23,827 bases of DNA from Ignavibacteriales bacterium UBA1304 (GCA_002307295.1 DBTY01000043.1:1-23827); one strand, 5' to 3'. Positions 1-8,485 are shown, counted from the stretch's first letter. The notes: a model not told the origin generated them from the sequence alone. Translations and numbers: made by a program.

Positions 1-7
1 ACACAAA

Positions 8-625
8 CTATTTTACACTCCCTACAACACCGATTGACATGTTTAAAAATTCTGTAAAATCTTTGGTAACTTTTTTGTTTCGTTTTTCTTTCTGAATTTT
101 ATTTAATGGATGTTTTATATGCACATAAAATTTATCAAGTCCTTGCTTGTGTACATATTTATTCAATCGTTGCTTTGCTTTTTCAACATTATTAAAAAAA
201 TCAGACATTTTTTCTTTTAAATCATAGAAAACTAATTTTCGATTTTTAAGCTCATTAATCATCTGATTATGCATTGGAAATCGCTCTTGATCTTTCCATT
301 TTTTAATTTCAGATTTTCTTTGGGCTTCAGAATTATCTACGAAATATATTATTGTTGTTGAAATTTCCATAGACTGTCTTAAAGAATAAAAAGCGCAATC
401 GACATATCCCTTTTCAAATAGCACGATTGCGTTTATAATCATTTGTACAGCTTCCCGAAAAAACTCATTAGAGAACATAGCATCAATTCTGCCGGTCCAA
501 CTATCTTCAATATTCATCAGATCATAATAATATTGCTCTTTATTCTCAAGAAGAAAAGGAGTAATATTTTCTATTTCTTTAAATTTTATATATTCATTAG
601 ACATATGTGATTGTTCATTGACCAA
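8..625 (-). CDS. helical hypothetical protein, possibly HEPN-like
   Basis: A 205-residue protein that I do not recognise with certainty. It has no signal peptide, no membrane segment and no nucleotide-binding loop, and it looks entirely helical. The stretch around residues 58-95 (an Ala/Ile-rich helix, then a GYVDCAF segment, then LRQSMEIS) resembles the first helices of HEPN-like and DUF5677-like bundles. The C-terminal third is very rich in Lys, Arg and Asn. I chose the TTG at 623-625 because AAGGG lies six bases upstream of it; an ATG eight codons in (604) is the alternative. The gene points away from the integrase and lies outside the tRNA-Ser fragment, so it is probably chromosomal flank rather than island cargo. 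Coding is likely; the family guess is weak. Confidence 0.6.
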   Translation of the reverse strand: MVNEQSHMSNEYIKFKEIENITPFLLENKEQYYYDLMNIEDSWTGRIDAMFSNEFFREAVQMIINAIVLFEKGYVDCAFYSLRQSMEISTTIIYFVDNSEAQRKSEIKKWKDQERFPMHNQMINELKNRKLVFYDLKEKMSDFFNNVEKAKQRLNKYVHKQGLDKFYVHIKHPLNKIQKEKRNKKVTKDFTEFLNMSIGVVGSVK

Positions 626-721
626 TACTTACCCTTAAAGAAAGCTAAACGGAATTAATTAATAACATTTACTTAAATATTGCGTTTATTCTTCTAATAA
701 TCAACCTCTAATAACTTTCAA

Positions 722-776
722 GGTTGTTGCGGTTGCAACTTTACAATTTCCCGCAACAGATATCGCGGTAACAACC
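722..776. repeat. nested inverted repeats beside the att site
   Basis: Two inverted repeats interleave here. TGTTGCGG at 725-732 pairs perfectly with CCGCAACA at 751-758, leaving an 18-base loop. GGTTGTT at 722-728 pairs with AACAACC at 770-776. The left arm also contains two partly tandem copies of GGTTG-like sequence. The gap from 626 to 1158 holds only this structure, the tRNA-Ser terminator and fragment, and the integrase promoter region. A role as integrase arm-type sites or as an attenuating hairpin is conjecture. Confidence 0.4.
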
Positions 777-879
777 AAGAATTTTTAAAATACTTGCACT
801 TTTCCTCTGCATACCAACGCCTCTATAAATCACAAAAATCCCCGCCCCAAAATTAAAATAAGACTATGCCTTTAAAACG

Positions 880-910
880 AAAAAACCCTGCAAGCTATTA
901 ACTTACAGGG
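880..910 (-). terminator. intrinsic terminator of a tRNA-Ser gene
   Basis: On the minus strand a nine-base stem (886-894 against 902-910, one mismatch) closes a seven-base loop and is followed by six U residues (A-run at 880-885). It sits immediately downstream of the tRNA 3' fragment in the sense of transcription of that tRNA, which is the normal place for a tRNA terminator. Confidence 0.65.
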
Positions 911-913
911 TCT

Positions 914-940
914 TGGCGGAGAGGGCGAGACCTGAACCCT
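914..940 (-). other. tRNA-Ser 3' fragment, likely attachment site
   Basis: Read on the minus strand this ends in CTCGCCCTCTCCGCCA: a 3' acceptor strand, the discriminator G and an encoded CCA, preceded by a TTC-containing loop. That is the form of a bacterial tRNA-Ser 3' end. The T-stem does not close properly on its 5' side and nothing resembling the rest of a tRNA continues into 941-1030, so only the 3' end is present. Such a fragment next to a tyrosine integrase is the usual footprint of site-specific integration into a tRNA gene; the shared core is probably within 914-931. Because the native terminator lies beside it, this should be the side downstream of the tRNA, with the intact tRNA-Ser at the other end of the element, beyond the window. 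Confidence 0.65.
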
Positions 941-1158
941 GGCATTTTTACTGTTTTTCTAACATTTTAATATTTTTCACTAAATCCAATAACTTATTAT
1001 AAAACAACCAATTACGAACTATTATAATAATTTTGCCACATGACAAAATACGAAATATGCACAGTATTATGCATTATTATCGTAAGAATATCGTAAGTAG
1101 CATTGTATACTCTATTATTTCTTGCTATATTGGTTTACCATTTAACAGGCGCAATGAT

Positions 1159-2400
1159 ATGAAAGTAAAGTTCTATTTGGATTCCAAAATTACTTCGTCC
1201 GGGGAATCCGCCATTTGGTGTTATGTACGCGAATATGATAAAACCTTTGCGCTTAATACTGGAGAAAAAATTAAACCAGTGCTGTGGGATAAAATTCTAC
1301 ATCGAGCCAATCTGAAAAAAGAGAAGGACAAAATAAAGAAGGGAGTCCTTAACGATATTAACCAGTATCTTAATACTATAGAAAATAAAATTCATGAAAT
1401 TACCAGATTGGTAAGAAGTAAAGATTTTACTGCGGGCTTTAGCATTATTGTAGACGAAATGAAAAAGCAATTCAACAAACGCGAAGTCGGCTTCTTTTCT
1501 ATTTATGATGAATTTGTATCGCTAAAAAATACAGAAGTTACAAAACCGACTATTGTAAAGCTTAATAGAATTAAAGCGCTACTTGAAGAATATGAAAAAT
1601 TTGCAAATGATAAATTAAACTTTGAAAAGCTAACTCCGATCTTCTTTCAGAAATTCTATACTTTCCTAATCACCAAGAAAAACTTACTCAATAATACCGC
1701 TCACAAAGACATGCAATTTTTGAAAAGCTTTCTGATTTGGGCGAACCTTAATAAGTACACTACAAATGAAGCTTATAAATCCTTTAAAGTTAAAAGCGAA
1801 AGTAACGAAGTGATATATTTAACCGAAGAAGAATTGATGAAGCTTTATAATTTAACTCTGCATGATAATGACAGATTGGCTCGCGTTAGAGACGTATTCG
1901 TTTTCCAGTGCCTTACAGGTTGTCGCCATTCAGATTTGCAGAACCTAAAAAACGACGACATAACTTCCGGTGTATGGCATCTAAGAACTCAGAAGACGCG
2001 TCAGATAATAGATATACCTTTGAACGGTATGGCAATATCGCTTTTAGCAAAATACTCCGGGTACCCTACTCCATTGCCGGTTATTTCAAATCAAAAGATG
2101 AATGACTATCTAAAAGAATTATGCGAGCTTGCAGAAATTGATGCAGTGATAAAAACTGTTAAGTATCAGGGGAATGAGCGTATTGAGCATACCTACAAAA
2201 AATATGAGGTTATAGGGACCCATACGGCACGTAGAACATTTATCAGTTTGTCGCTTCAGAAAGGTATGCAGGCCGAAGTAATTATGAGCATAACCGGACA
2301 CTCCGACTACAAAATGATGCGCAAATATCTTAAGATTGCAGACGGACACAAACGGGAAGAGATGGACAAGGTCTGGGGATCAAGCGTAAGGCTCCTGTAA
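1159..2400 (+). CDS. tyrosine recombinase/integrase
   Basis: A site-specific recombinase of the phage integrase family, 413 residues from the chosen start, the usual size for Bacteroidota elements. The N-terminus (MKVKFYLDSK and about 70 residues) is an arm-type DNA-binding domain, the next 100 or so residues are a SAM-like core-binding domain, and the rest is the catalytic domain. Catalytic residues visible are Arg256 (TGCRHSDL), His355 and Arg358 (HTARR), His381 (GHSDYK) and the nucleophile Tyr390 (RKYLK). The frame is open upstream to a TTG at 1033, but the extra 42 residues do not look like part of the family, so I use the ATG at 1159. TAATTTTG at 1028-1035 matches the Bacteroidota -7 element TAnnTTTG, though I see no clear -33 partner. 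It should insert and help excise the element at the tRNA-Ser site to its left. Confidence 0.93.
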   Translation: MKVKFYLDSKITSSGESAIWCYVREYDKTFALNTGEKIKPVLWDKILHRANLKKEKDKIKKGVLNDINQYLNTIENKIHEITRLVRSKDFTAGFSIIVDEMKKQFNKREVGFFSIYDEFVSLKNTEVTKPTIVKLNRIKALLEEYEKFANDKLNFEKLTPIFFQKFYTFLITKKNLLNNTAHKDMQFLKSFLIWANLNKYTTNEAYKSFKVKSESNEVIYLTEEELMKLYNLTLHDNDRLARVRDVFVFQCLTGCRHSDLQNLKNDDITSGVWHLRTQKTRQIIDIPLNGMAISLLAKYSGYPTPLPVISNQKMNDYLKELCELAEIDAVIKTVKYQGNERIEHTYKKYEVIGTHTARRTFISLSLQKGMQAEVIMSITGHSDYKMMRKYLKIADGHKREEMDKVWGSSVRLL

Positions 2401-2440
2401 TAGGGCTCATCCTTCGCCTTTCCTATTTTCATAGAGATAA

Positions 2441-2709
2441 TGCCATAAACATTTGGCCGGCTTACAACCTCTGTATGTGCCGCTATATTAAATTCACAAC
2501 AACCGATGTTAATTAGATAACTTTTGATATTTCATTTTCAAACTAATTATACTTTCCTAAAATTAACCATCCAGTTTTCTTTCCAAACTGCAAAACATTT
2601 TCATAGGGTATACCCTACCGGGGGTAGGCTTTCTTTTGCCCGCTCTCTTATGTCTGGCGTAGTTTATATATATGCGTGTCGTGGGTGCAATATTTTTATG
2701 CAAACAAGC
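2441..2709 (+). repeat. cassette-flanking direct repeat, left copy
   Basis: This fills most of the gene-free stretch between the integrase and the PepSY-like gene. It aligns with 11784-11982 in the same orientation. Both begin TGCYATAA, then share CTTACAAC-CTGTATG (2461-2477), then a block from 2552 to 2709 with long identities including GCAAAACATTTTCATAG, GGCTTTCTTTTGC, ATGTCTGGCGTAG and GCAAACAAGC. The left copy has about 70 extra bases at 2478-2551. By eye the main block is about 80 percent identical. It contains a small hairpin, CCTACC-ggg-GGTAGG. Open frames across it are F/L-rich artefacts and I do not call a gene. Confidence 0.75.
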
Positions 2710-2717
2710 AATTATAG

Positions 2718-2748
2718 AAAAAGGAAGACTATCGCCGCCTTCCTTTTT
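2718..2748. terminator. bidirectional terminator hairpin
   Basis: AAAAAGGAAG at 2718-2727 and CTTCCTTTTT at 2739-2748 form a perfect ten-base stem with an 11-base loop, followed by more T residues on the plus strand. It lies 22 bases beyond the stop of the PepSY-like gene on the minus strand and just right of the repeat, so it can end minus-strand transcription of the efflux cassette and plus-strand transcription from the integrase side. Confidence 0.75.
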
Positions 2749-2770
2749 TTTATAATTTTACTTTTAATCG

Positions 2771-3190
2771 TTATTTCTTTACAGGTTTACCTGCTTTGTC
2801 AAACAGGACGTCTTTATGTATTTTGTCTTTGGAAATTTCTGCTTCATAGAGAGTCTTTCCTTTTGCGTCTGATATTTTATCGGCTTCAGTTATTTTGTAA
2901 CCGGGATACTTTTTTGCTATGTATGGCGCAACAGCGTTAGGCAATTCTGAAATCTGAATTACCGTTTCTGTTTCTCCCGGCATTCCGTTTTTATCAAATA
3001 CGACCGTCATGTCTTTGCCTTCATATTTGAAGCCAGCTTCATATTCATTCTTGCCTTCTTTATCCCATTTAACGTTTGTTACTTTGGGATAAAGTTTTGT
3101 AAATGCATCTGAAACTTGTTTCGGAACATTTACATCTTGACCAAAAACCGTAATGGAAAAAAAGACTAAAGCTGCTGCTAAGAATTTCAT
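2771..3190 (-). CDS. secreted PepSY-like protein (DUF2874 family)
   Basis: A 139-residue exported protein with an N-terminal signal peptide (hydrophobic residues 4-15, cleavage likely after VFGQ). The mature part has the pattern of the PepSY-like family (formerly DUF2874): VSDAFTKLYPKVTNVKWDKEG, then a strand-rich segment with VVFDKNG, then a second copy of the pattern ending DVLFDKAGKP. Family members are small periplasmic proteins, often beside two-component systems; their biochemical role is not settled. The start is supported by GAGG six bases upstream of the ATG. It follows the RND permease by 89 bases with a candidate regulator site in the gap (3241-3258), so it probably has its own promoter within the same regulon. 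A terminator closes it at 2718-2748. Confidence 0.85.
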   Translation of the reverse strand: MKFLAAALVFFSITVFGQDVNVPKQVSDAFTKLYPKVTNVKWDKEGKNEYEAGFKYEGKDMTVVFDKNGMPGETETVIQISELPNAVAPYIAKKYPGYKITEADKISDAKGKTLYEAEISKDKIHKDVLFDKAGKPVKK

Positions 3191-3240
3191 ATTGGACCTC
3201 TATAATAATTAATAATGTTACTCATGTAACTTAGCATCTC

Positions 3241-3258
3241 AATCTAAAGAAAACCTGA
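3241..3258 (-). promoter_or_regulatory. candidate response-regulator box, PepSY gene
   Basis: Read on the minus strand this is TCAGGTT-TTCT-TTAGATT, two related heptamers with an 11-bp pitch, 51 bases upstream of the PepSY ATG. It is the weakest match of three such sites (see 10434-10451 and 11732-11749), with five of seven positions in each half agreeing with TCAGAAT. OmpR-family regulators typically bind tandem half-sites one helical turn apart. Assignment to the regulator encoded here is inference. Confidence 0.4.
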
Positions 3259-3279
3259 AGCGATTTACAAATCAGTGCG

Positions 3280-6200
3280 CTATTTATCCTTTTCTATCCA
3301 TGGCAAAATAGTCGGCAAAACAATTAATAAAAGCGGTAGCGTGATAATAAACCCGCCTGTAATAGCAATAGCCAACGGCTGGTGCATTTGGGCTCCGGCG
3401 CCTAAACCAAGAGCCAGCGGGAACAATGCGACCATCGCGCCGATTGCAGTCATTAAATTAGGGCGGAGCCTTCTTGAAACAGCCATAACGGCCGCGTCTT
3501 TTACATCGAGTTTTTTTCTCTCTTCGCTAAATTGTAAATATGTAAATATTGAGTTCTCGCCAATTATGCCAATAATCATAATAAGCCCCGTATAGCTGCC
3601 AACGTTAAGCGGCGTGCCTGTCAAATATAAAGCGATAATACTGCCGGATATTCCTAAAATGGCTATTAATATAATTGCTATAGATATTTTGATATTCCGG
3701 AATAAAAATAATATTACGGTAAATACTAAAAGAACAGCAGAGAATAATATCAGTAAAAGTTCGTCAAACGCTTTTTGTTGTTGCGCATATGCGCCTCCAT
3801 AAATAATTTGATAGCTGCCTGGCAGCGAAACGTTTTTAGAGACCTCTTTTTTAACGTCGCTAAGGACGCTGCCTAAATCTCTGTTATCTAACCTTGCGGT
3901 TACGGCGATCATTGATTTTAGGTTCTCTCTTTCGGTTTCCGCTACGCCTTTTTTTATTTCTATATTCGCAAATTCATTTAAAGGTTTTATTTTCCCATCT
4001 TTTAAAAATATTGACGCTTTAGATAAATCAGGATTTGGTTTATCGTGATTTTGCTCCATCATTCTGATTTTAACGCTCTGATTATTATCTAATACGCTTC
4101 CTACTATATTCCCCTCTAACTTTGACTGCATTTGAAACTGAAAATCAGTTGGAGTCATATTATACTTTAGCAATTCATCAATTTTAGGTTTAATGTAAAT
4201 TTCTGGACCAGCAATAACAACGCCGTTAAATACGTCGGTAGTTCCTTTTACGTTGGAAATACTTGAAGCGACAGAATCGGCAATTTCTCTTAGCTTTTGA
4301 TAATCGTCCCCATATATTTTTACTTCTACTGGTTTTGCGGACTCCATCAAATCGCCCAGCATATCGGTTATGACCTGACCAAAGTCAATTGTCAAGCTTG
4401 GCAGAACAGCTTCTATTTTTTTTCTGATTTCATCGGATACTTCTGTAGTTGTTTTATCTCGTTTATTTTTTACTTTAATCAAGTAATCGCCGCGGTTTGG
4501 CTCAGTTATAAAAAAGCCCATTTGAGTTCCTGTTCTACGGGAAAAACTTTCCACTTCGGGAGTTTTTAATAAAATACCATCCACAACTCTAAGCATCTTG
4601 TCTGTCGCATCCAGCGATGTTCCCGGCGGACTGTTAAAATCGAGTACAATAGAGCCTTCATCCATTTCCGGCAAAAAGCCGGAAGATAATTTTGGCAAAA
4701 TAAAGATGGATAATGCGATTAAAATTAAAATAAAAACACCGGCTATATATGGGCGGTTGATAAAAAACAAAACCCATTCTCTTTTCTTTACTTCTTTTGA
4801 CGCAGTTTTAACTAAAGGAGCTTTTTTTGAAAAGAAGAGATAAAGAACAGGAAGTCCGACCCATGTTACTATAAAAGAGCTCAAAAGAGTAATTATCATT
4901 GCATTAGTCATAATTGTAAAATAAGCGCCTGCAACACCGCCCATAAATACAAACGGAAAGAAAATTACAATTGTGCTTAATGAAGAACCTAACATTGCCG
5001 GGAAAAGATACTTAATCGATTTGCCTACAAGATTAGAGCTTTTCTCTTCTGGGAACTCTTCATGCGTCCGATGAATCTGCTCGACTACAACGATAGCGTC
5101 GTCTATTATCAAGCCTATAGCTGCGGCTATTGCCCCAATAGTCATAATGTTAAAGGTATAGCCGAGCAAAAATAGAATAATTAAAGTTAATCCTAATGTA
5201 ACGGGAATTGTAATTAGTATTATGGAACTTGCTTTAAATGATCTTAAAAATAGGATTGTTACAATTATAGCAAGCAGCAGACCAATCCACAGCACATCTT
5301 TCAGACTATTAATTGAACCGCTTACAAATTCCGCCTGATCATAATATGGTTTTAACTCTACTCCATTGGGAAGTATTTTATTCAGTTCCTTTAACTGATC
5401 TTTTATGCCTTGCGTTACGTCAATTAGGTTTGCTCCCGGTTGTTTCATTATTGCAATTAAAGGGACGTCTTTGCCATTAGCGTTTATTCTAACATAATCT
5501 AATTGCTCAGCTACTTTTATTTCTGCAATATCTTTTAGAGCAATTTTACTTTTTGCAGAGTTTACAATTATAGTATTTTCTAATTCGCTTTTTTGATTGA
5601 TGGAAGCGTCGGTTAACGACAAATATAATCTGTTATATGAGTTCTCATATCCATTAGAAGCGATAAAATTATATTGCGCTAAAATGCCTGCTATATCCTG
5701 AGGAGAAATTCTTAAATTACTAAGCTTTATTGGATCAAGAATAATTTGATATTCTTTAATTTTTCCGCCTATTACCGCAATTTCTGAAACTCCGGCAATT
5801 CTTGAAAGAAATGGTTTAATTGTAAATTCTGCAAGCTGCCTTAGTTCGATAGGAGTTTTGTTTTTACCCTCAAGAGAGAACCCCATTACTGGAAGTATAG
5901 AAGGATTCATTTTTTCAATCGATATATCAATGCCCGGCGGAAGATTTTGTTTTATAGCGTTTATCTGCGCTTCAATACGCTGCTTTCCAAGATCAACATC
6001 GCTTCCCCAATTTAAGAAAGCTGATATTTCGCAGCTGCCCCTGCTCGTAGTACTCCTAAGCGATTCCAGCCCTTCTACCTTTTTAATCGCGTTTTCTAAA
6101 GGAGCCGTAACGGTAATCATCATCTTATCTACGGGTTGTTCGCCATTATCGGCAATTATTTTTATCTTAGGGAAAGTAACGTCTGGAAATAATCCAGTCT

Positions 6201-6291
6201 TAAGTTTTACTAAAGAATACGCGCCGCCAAATAATATCATTAAAAGAATAACTAATATTGGACTTTTGTATTTTTCATAAAAATTGTTCAT
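3280..6291 (-). CDS. RND efflux permease (AcrB-like family)
   Basis: The inner-membrane proton-driven pump of a tripartite efflux complex, 1003 residues, close to the usual 1020-1050. The 12-helix plan is clear: a first helix at about 11-28, a periplasmic porter domain to about 330, helices 2-6 at about 333-500, a seventh helix near 520, a second porter domain, and five helices from about 850 to the end. Helix 4 carries GLIIDDAIVVVE with the paired Asp397-Asp398 typical of drug-type (HAE) RND pumps rather than the heavy-metal type. In helix 10 the segment reads GIIGENSIF, placing Glu912 where AcrB-type pumps have Lys. The fusion protein gene ends three bases upstream, so the two are co-translated. 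It works with the TolC-like and fusion proteins encoded before it. The substrate cannot be told from sequence. Confidence 0.95.
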   Translation of the reverse strand: MNNFYEKYKSPILVILLMILFGGAYSLVKLKTGLFPDVTFPKIKIIADNGEQPVDKMMITVTAPLENAIKKVEGLESLRSTTSRGSCEISAFLNWGSDVDLGKQRIEAQINAIKQNLPPGIDISIEKMNPSILPVMGFSLEGKNKTPIELRQLAEFTIKPFLSRIAGVSEIAVIGGKIKEYQIILDPIKLSNLRISPQDIAGILAQYNFIASNGYENSYNRLYLSLTDASINQKSELENTIIVNSAKSKIALKDIAEIKVAEQLDYVRINANGKDVPLIAIMKQPGANLIDVTQGIKDQLKELNKILPNGVELKPYYDQAEFVSGSINSLKDVLWIGLLLAIIVTILFLRSFKASSIILITIPVTLGLTLIILFLLGYTFNIMTIGAIAAAIGLIIDDAIVVVEQIHRTHEEFPEEKSSNLVGKSIKYLFPAMLGSSLSTIVIFFPFVFMGGVAGAYFTIMTNAMIITLLSSFIVTWVGLPVLYLFFSKKAPLVKTASKEVKKREWVLFFINRPYIAGVFILILIALSIFILPKLSSGFLPEMDEGSIVLDFNSPPGTSLDATDKMLRVVDGILLKTPEVESFSRRTGTQMGFFITEPNRGDYLIKVKNKRDKTTTEVSDEIRKKIEAVLPSLTIDFGQVITDMLGDLMESAKPVEVKIYGDDYQKLREIADSVASSISNVKGTTDVFNGVVIAGPEIYIKPKIDELLKYNMTPTDFQFQMQSKLEGNIVGSVLDNNQSVKIRMMEQNHDKPNPDLSKASIFLKDGKIKPLNEFANIEIKKGVAETERENLKSMIAVTARLDNRDLGSVLSDVKKEVSKNVSLPGSYQIIYGGAYAQQQKAFDELLLILFSAVLLVFTVILFLFRNIKISIAIILIAILGISGSIIALYLTGTPLNVGSYTGLIMIIGIIGENSIFTYLQFSEERKKLDVKDAAVMAVSRRLRPNLMTAIGAMVALFPLALGLGAGAQMHQPLAIAITGGFIITLPLLLIVLPTILPWIEKDK

Positions 6292-6294
6292 TGC

Positions 6295-7218
6295 TTATTT
6301 CCCTACTGCTACATTTGAAGTATCAGGCAGACCAAATGCTCCTTCTACAATGACTCTGTCGTTTACCGTTATGTCAGTATTTAGCAACTGTACTAGAGAA
6401 TCATTTTCCATCCCTTTTTTCACAGGAGTTTTAACTGCTGTTGAACCGTTAATCAACTTCATAACCCAAAATAAGGACTGCGTCTCATCTGTCATCAAAG
6501 CAGATTTAGGAACAGTTAACGCGTTATCGATAGTTCTTACAGGTATCTTTACAGTTAAATTTAAATTTTCTGGAAGGTTTGCGCTTTGTTTTGGAATAAT
6601 AAGAAAAGTCTGTGTTTGAGAAGCGGCGTCGACTGTCGGCAGCTTTGTAACTATTGTCCCATCTAATAGTTTTCCATTAGGCAATATTAAAACGCATCTG
6701 CTTCCTAATTTTATTGAGCCTGCGTTCTGATAAGGCGCATTAAGCTGAATTCTCAATGAAGAAAGATTGGCTATTACTGCAACCTGTTCGCCATCAGAGA
6801 CGTAATCTCCGGCAAAATGATTGAGCTCTGAAAGGACGCCCGATGATTTTGCTTTTATTTCAACTACTCCCTTAAACTTAGAATCGCTAATATTTTGCGA
6901 ACTTCTATCTGCCGCAGATTCTTTTGTCCTGATAGAAAAAATAGTTTCTCCAGCGTTTATTTTGTCGCCAATATTCTTATATGTCTTTTCAATAAATCCC
7001 TGAAAAGTAGCTCTAACAATTTCCTTCTTTAGAAAAACAGTGTTAGCGTTTAACTGTAAAGTTTCCTCAAGTTTTGTATTTTGAGGATAAGCTACTTTAA
7101 CTGGAGCAGAACTATTTACCTGGGCAATTTCTTCCTTCTTTTTACTGCATGACGAAAACAAAATTATACTGCTTATTACCAAAAAGACTATACAGGCGCT
7201 TTTATTAAAATATTTCAT
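6295..7218 (-). CDS. RND efflux periplasmic adaptor lipoprotein
   Basis: The membrane fusion subunit bridging the RND permease and the TolC-like channel. The frame is open to 7275, inside the upstream gene, but the ATG at 7218 gives a clean lipoprotein signal: MKYFNKSACIVF, a hydrophobic run, then LFSSC with Cys24 as the lipidated residue. That start also lies one base after the stop of the TolC-like gene. The mature 280 or so residues contain a biotinyl-lipoyl-like half-motif (VRATFQGFIEK, then GDKINAGETIFSI), a short hairpin region, and a matching lipoyl half (KAKSSGVLSELNHFAGDYVSDGEQVAVI), followed by beta-barrel and membrane-proximal domains. The alpha-hairpin is short compared with AcrA. 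Its stop is three bases before the permease start. Confidence 0.9.
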   Translation of the reverse strand: MKYFNKSACIVFLVISSIILFSSCSKKKEEIAQVNSSAPVKVAYPQNTKLEETLQLNANTVFLKKEIVRATFQGFIEKTYKNIGDKINAGETIFSIRTKESAADRSSQNISDSKFKGVVEIKAKSSGVLSELNHFAGDYVSDGEQVAVIANLSSLRIQLNAPYQNAGSIKLGSRCVLILPNGKLLDGTIVTKLPTVDAASQTQTFLIIPKQSANLPENLNLTVKIPVRTIDNALTVPKSALMTDETQSLFWVMKLINGSTAVKTPVKKGMENDSLVQLLNTDITVNDRVIVEGAFGLPDTSNVAVGK

Positions 7219-7219
7219 G

Positions 7220-8485
7220 CTACCAATTCCAATAATTGAAGTTGTTAATTTCAAGCTGATAATTAATTTCTGCATTTATTTTGTTCCTTTCGAGTTCAAT
7301 AGAATTTTTTAGCAAAGTTAAATAATCAAGCATTGACATATTTCCGTTGTACAACTGATTATTTGCAAAGGCAATAATTCTTTTATAGTCTTCAATCTGA
7401 ATTTGAATACTATTCAACGAGGTCTTAATTGATTTAATTTTCTCAATTTCATTTTGCCGCTGGAGTAAAAAATTGTTTTCGTTATAATGTTTACTTTGCT
7501 GTATTGTTTTGCCCGATATTATACTTTGCTGTTGCATAATACTTTTTTGATTGCCGTCAAATATTGGATAAGAGAAATTAACGCCTACGCTTAAACCAAG
7601 TTTCCGCTGAATATTGGCAAATTCAACTGCGTTTAAGCCGGTATTCAAAAATACATTTACCTGCGGTTGATACTTTGTTTCAAAAAATTCCTGCTGATTC
7701 ACATTTAGTAAACTATCTATTGAATATTTTGCAATGAAATTTGATTGATCGATTTTCTTTGTGATTTCTAAGTTTACAGTATCCAAAGCTATAAAGCCTG
7801 TATCGTTTATACCGCAAATAGAGTTTAATTGTAATAAACCGCTTTTATAATTCCTGAATAATTCGTCGTTAGCCATTTGTTGATTTTGCATTTCTATTTT
7901 TAACATTAACAAATCCTGAGTCTTTGCAAAACCATTGCTTACAAGCTGTTCCGTGGCCTTCAACTGTTCCTGAAGATTTGTAATATTCCCTTGCGATAAA
8001 TTATACATTAATAGGTATTGCAGACAGCCAAGATACAAATCAGTTATTGTCTTCTTTAGGTTATGCTCTTCCAATTCAATACTTTTTAAAACGCTTTTGC
8101 CAGAAAGATTATTTTTATCTTTTAAGACGTCCATTATTTTAGCATTAAAAATGTTTTTCTGAAAATTTAGTTGAACGGAATAAAGCCCGCCGTTAGTCAC
8201 TCCAATATCGTAACCAATTGCATTAGGATTTGGGTTTGTAGATATTATGGAGTTCCCATTATTGAAGTAAGGAGCAAAAAGCATATTGCCAGTTAACGAG
8301 ACCTGATAAGCTGAATTCTGCGCTTTGTCAAAATCGTATTGTAAATTATTAAACGGAATTTGGCTCTGTAGCTCGTACAATGACGGAGCGTTTTCTAATG
8401 ATTTACTAATATAATAATCAAGATTACGTTGAGCGTAGAGGTTAACGCTAATAAATAGCGCGGCAATTAATAAAATATTCTTCAT
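7220..8485 (-). CDS. TolC-like outer membrane efflux protein
   Basis: The outer-membrane channel of the efflux complex, 421 residues, of the outer membrane efflux protein (OEP) family. It has a Sec signal peptide (MKNILLIAALFISVNLYAQ), then two repeats of strand plus long amphipathic helices. Typical features include the helical stretch at about 170-215 (LSQGNITNLQEQLKATEQLV, then SNGFAKTQDLLMLKIEMQNQQ) and the second-half counterpart at about 300-415 ending in LYNGNMSMLDYLTLLKNSIELERNK. Its start codon overlaps the kinase stop by four bases (ATGA), and it is followed after one base by the fusion protein gene. The order channel, adaptor, permease after a regulator pair is like that of cus-type loci, but no metal-binding motif is evident. 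Confidence 0.92.
   Translation of the reverse strand: MKNILLIAALFISVNLYAQRNLDYYISKSLENAPSLYELQSQIPFNNLQYDFDKAQNSAYQVSLTGNMLFAPYFNNGNSIISTNPNPNAIGYDIGVTNGGLYSVQLNFQKNIFNAKIMDVLKDKNNLSGKSVLKSIELEEHNLKKTITDLYLGCLQYLLMYNLSQGNITNLQEQLKATEQLVSNGFAKTQDLLMLKIEMQNQQMANDELFRNYKSGLLQLNSICGINDTGFIALDTVNLEITKKIDQSNFIAKYSIDSLLNVNQQEFFETKYQPQVNVFLNTGLNAVEFANIQRKLGLSVGVNFSYPIFDGNQKSIMQQQSIISGKTIQQSKHYNENNFLLQRQNEIEKIKSIKTSLNSIQIQIEDYKRIIAFANNQLYNGNMSMLDYLTLLKNSIELERNKINAEINYQLEINNFNYWNW

Noticed and set aside
1033..1158. N-terminal extension of the integrase from a TTG start
   Set aside because: The 42 extra residues are unlike the family, the putative promoter overlaps the TTG, and an ATG at 1159 begins the recognisable arm-binding domain.
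2441..2709. Repeat copies as integron attC sites (TATAAC and GTTAG-like ends, variable middle)
   Set aside because: No matched GTTRRRY/RYYYAAC pair closes either copy, there is no integron integrase, and the flanked block is a multigene minus-strand operon rather than a single cassette.
2524..2940. A 138-codon plus-strand reading frame across the left repeat, similar in part to one at 11796-12008
   Set aside because: The similarity is that of the underlying DNA repeat; the right copy shifts frame, and the left frame runs through a terminator and into the antisense of the PepSY gene.
7219..7275. N-terminal extension of the fusion protein into the channel gene
   Set aside because: It would bury the lipoprotein signal behind 19 residues; the ATG at 7218 gives a normal signal with lipobox and a one-base gap.
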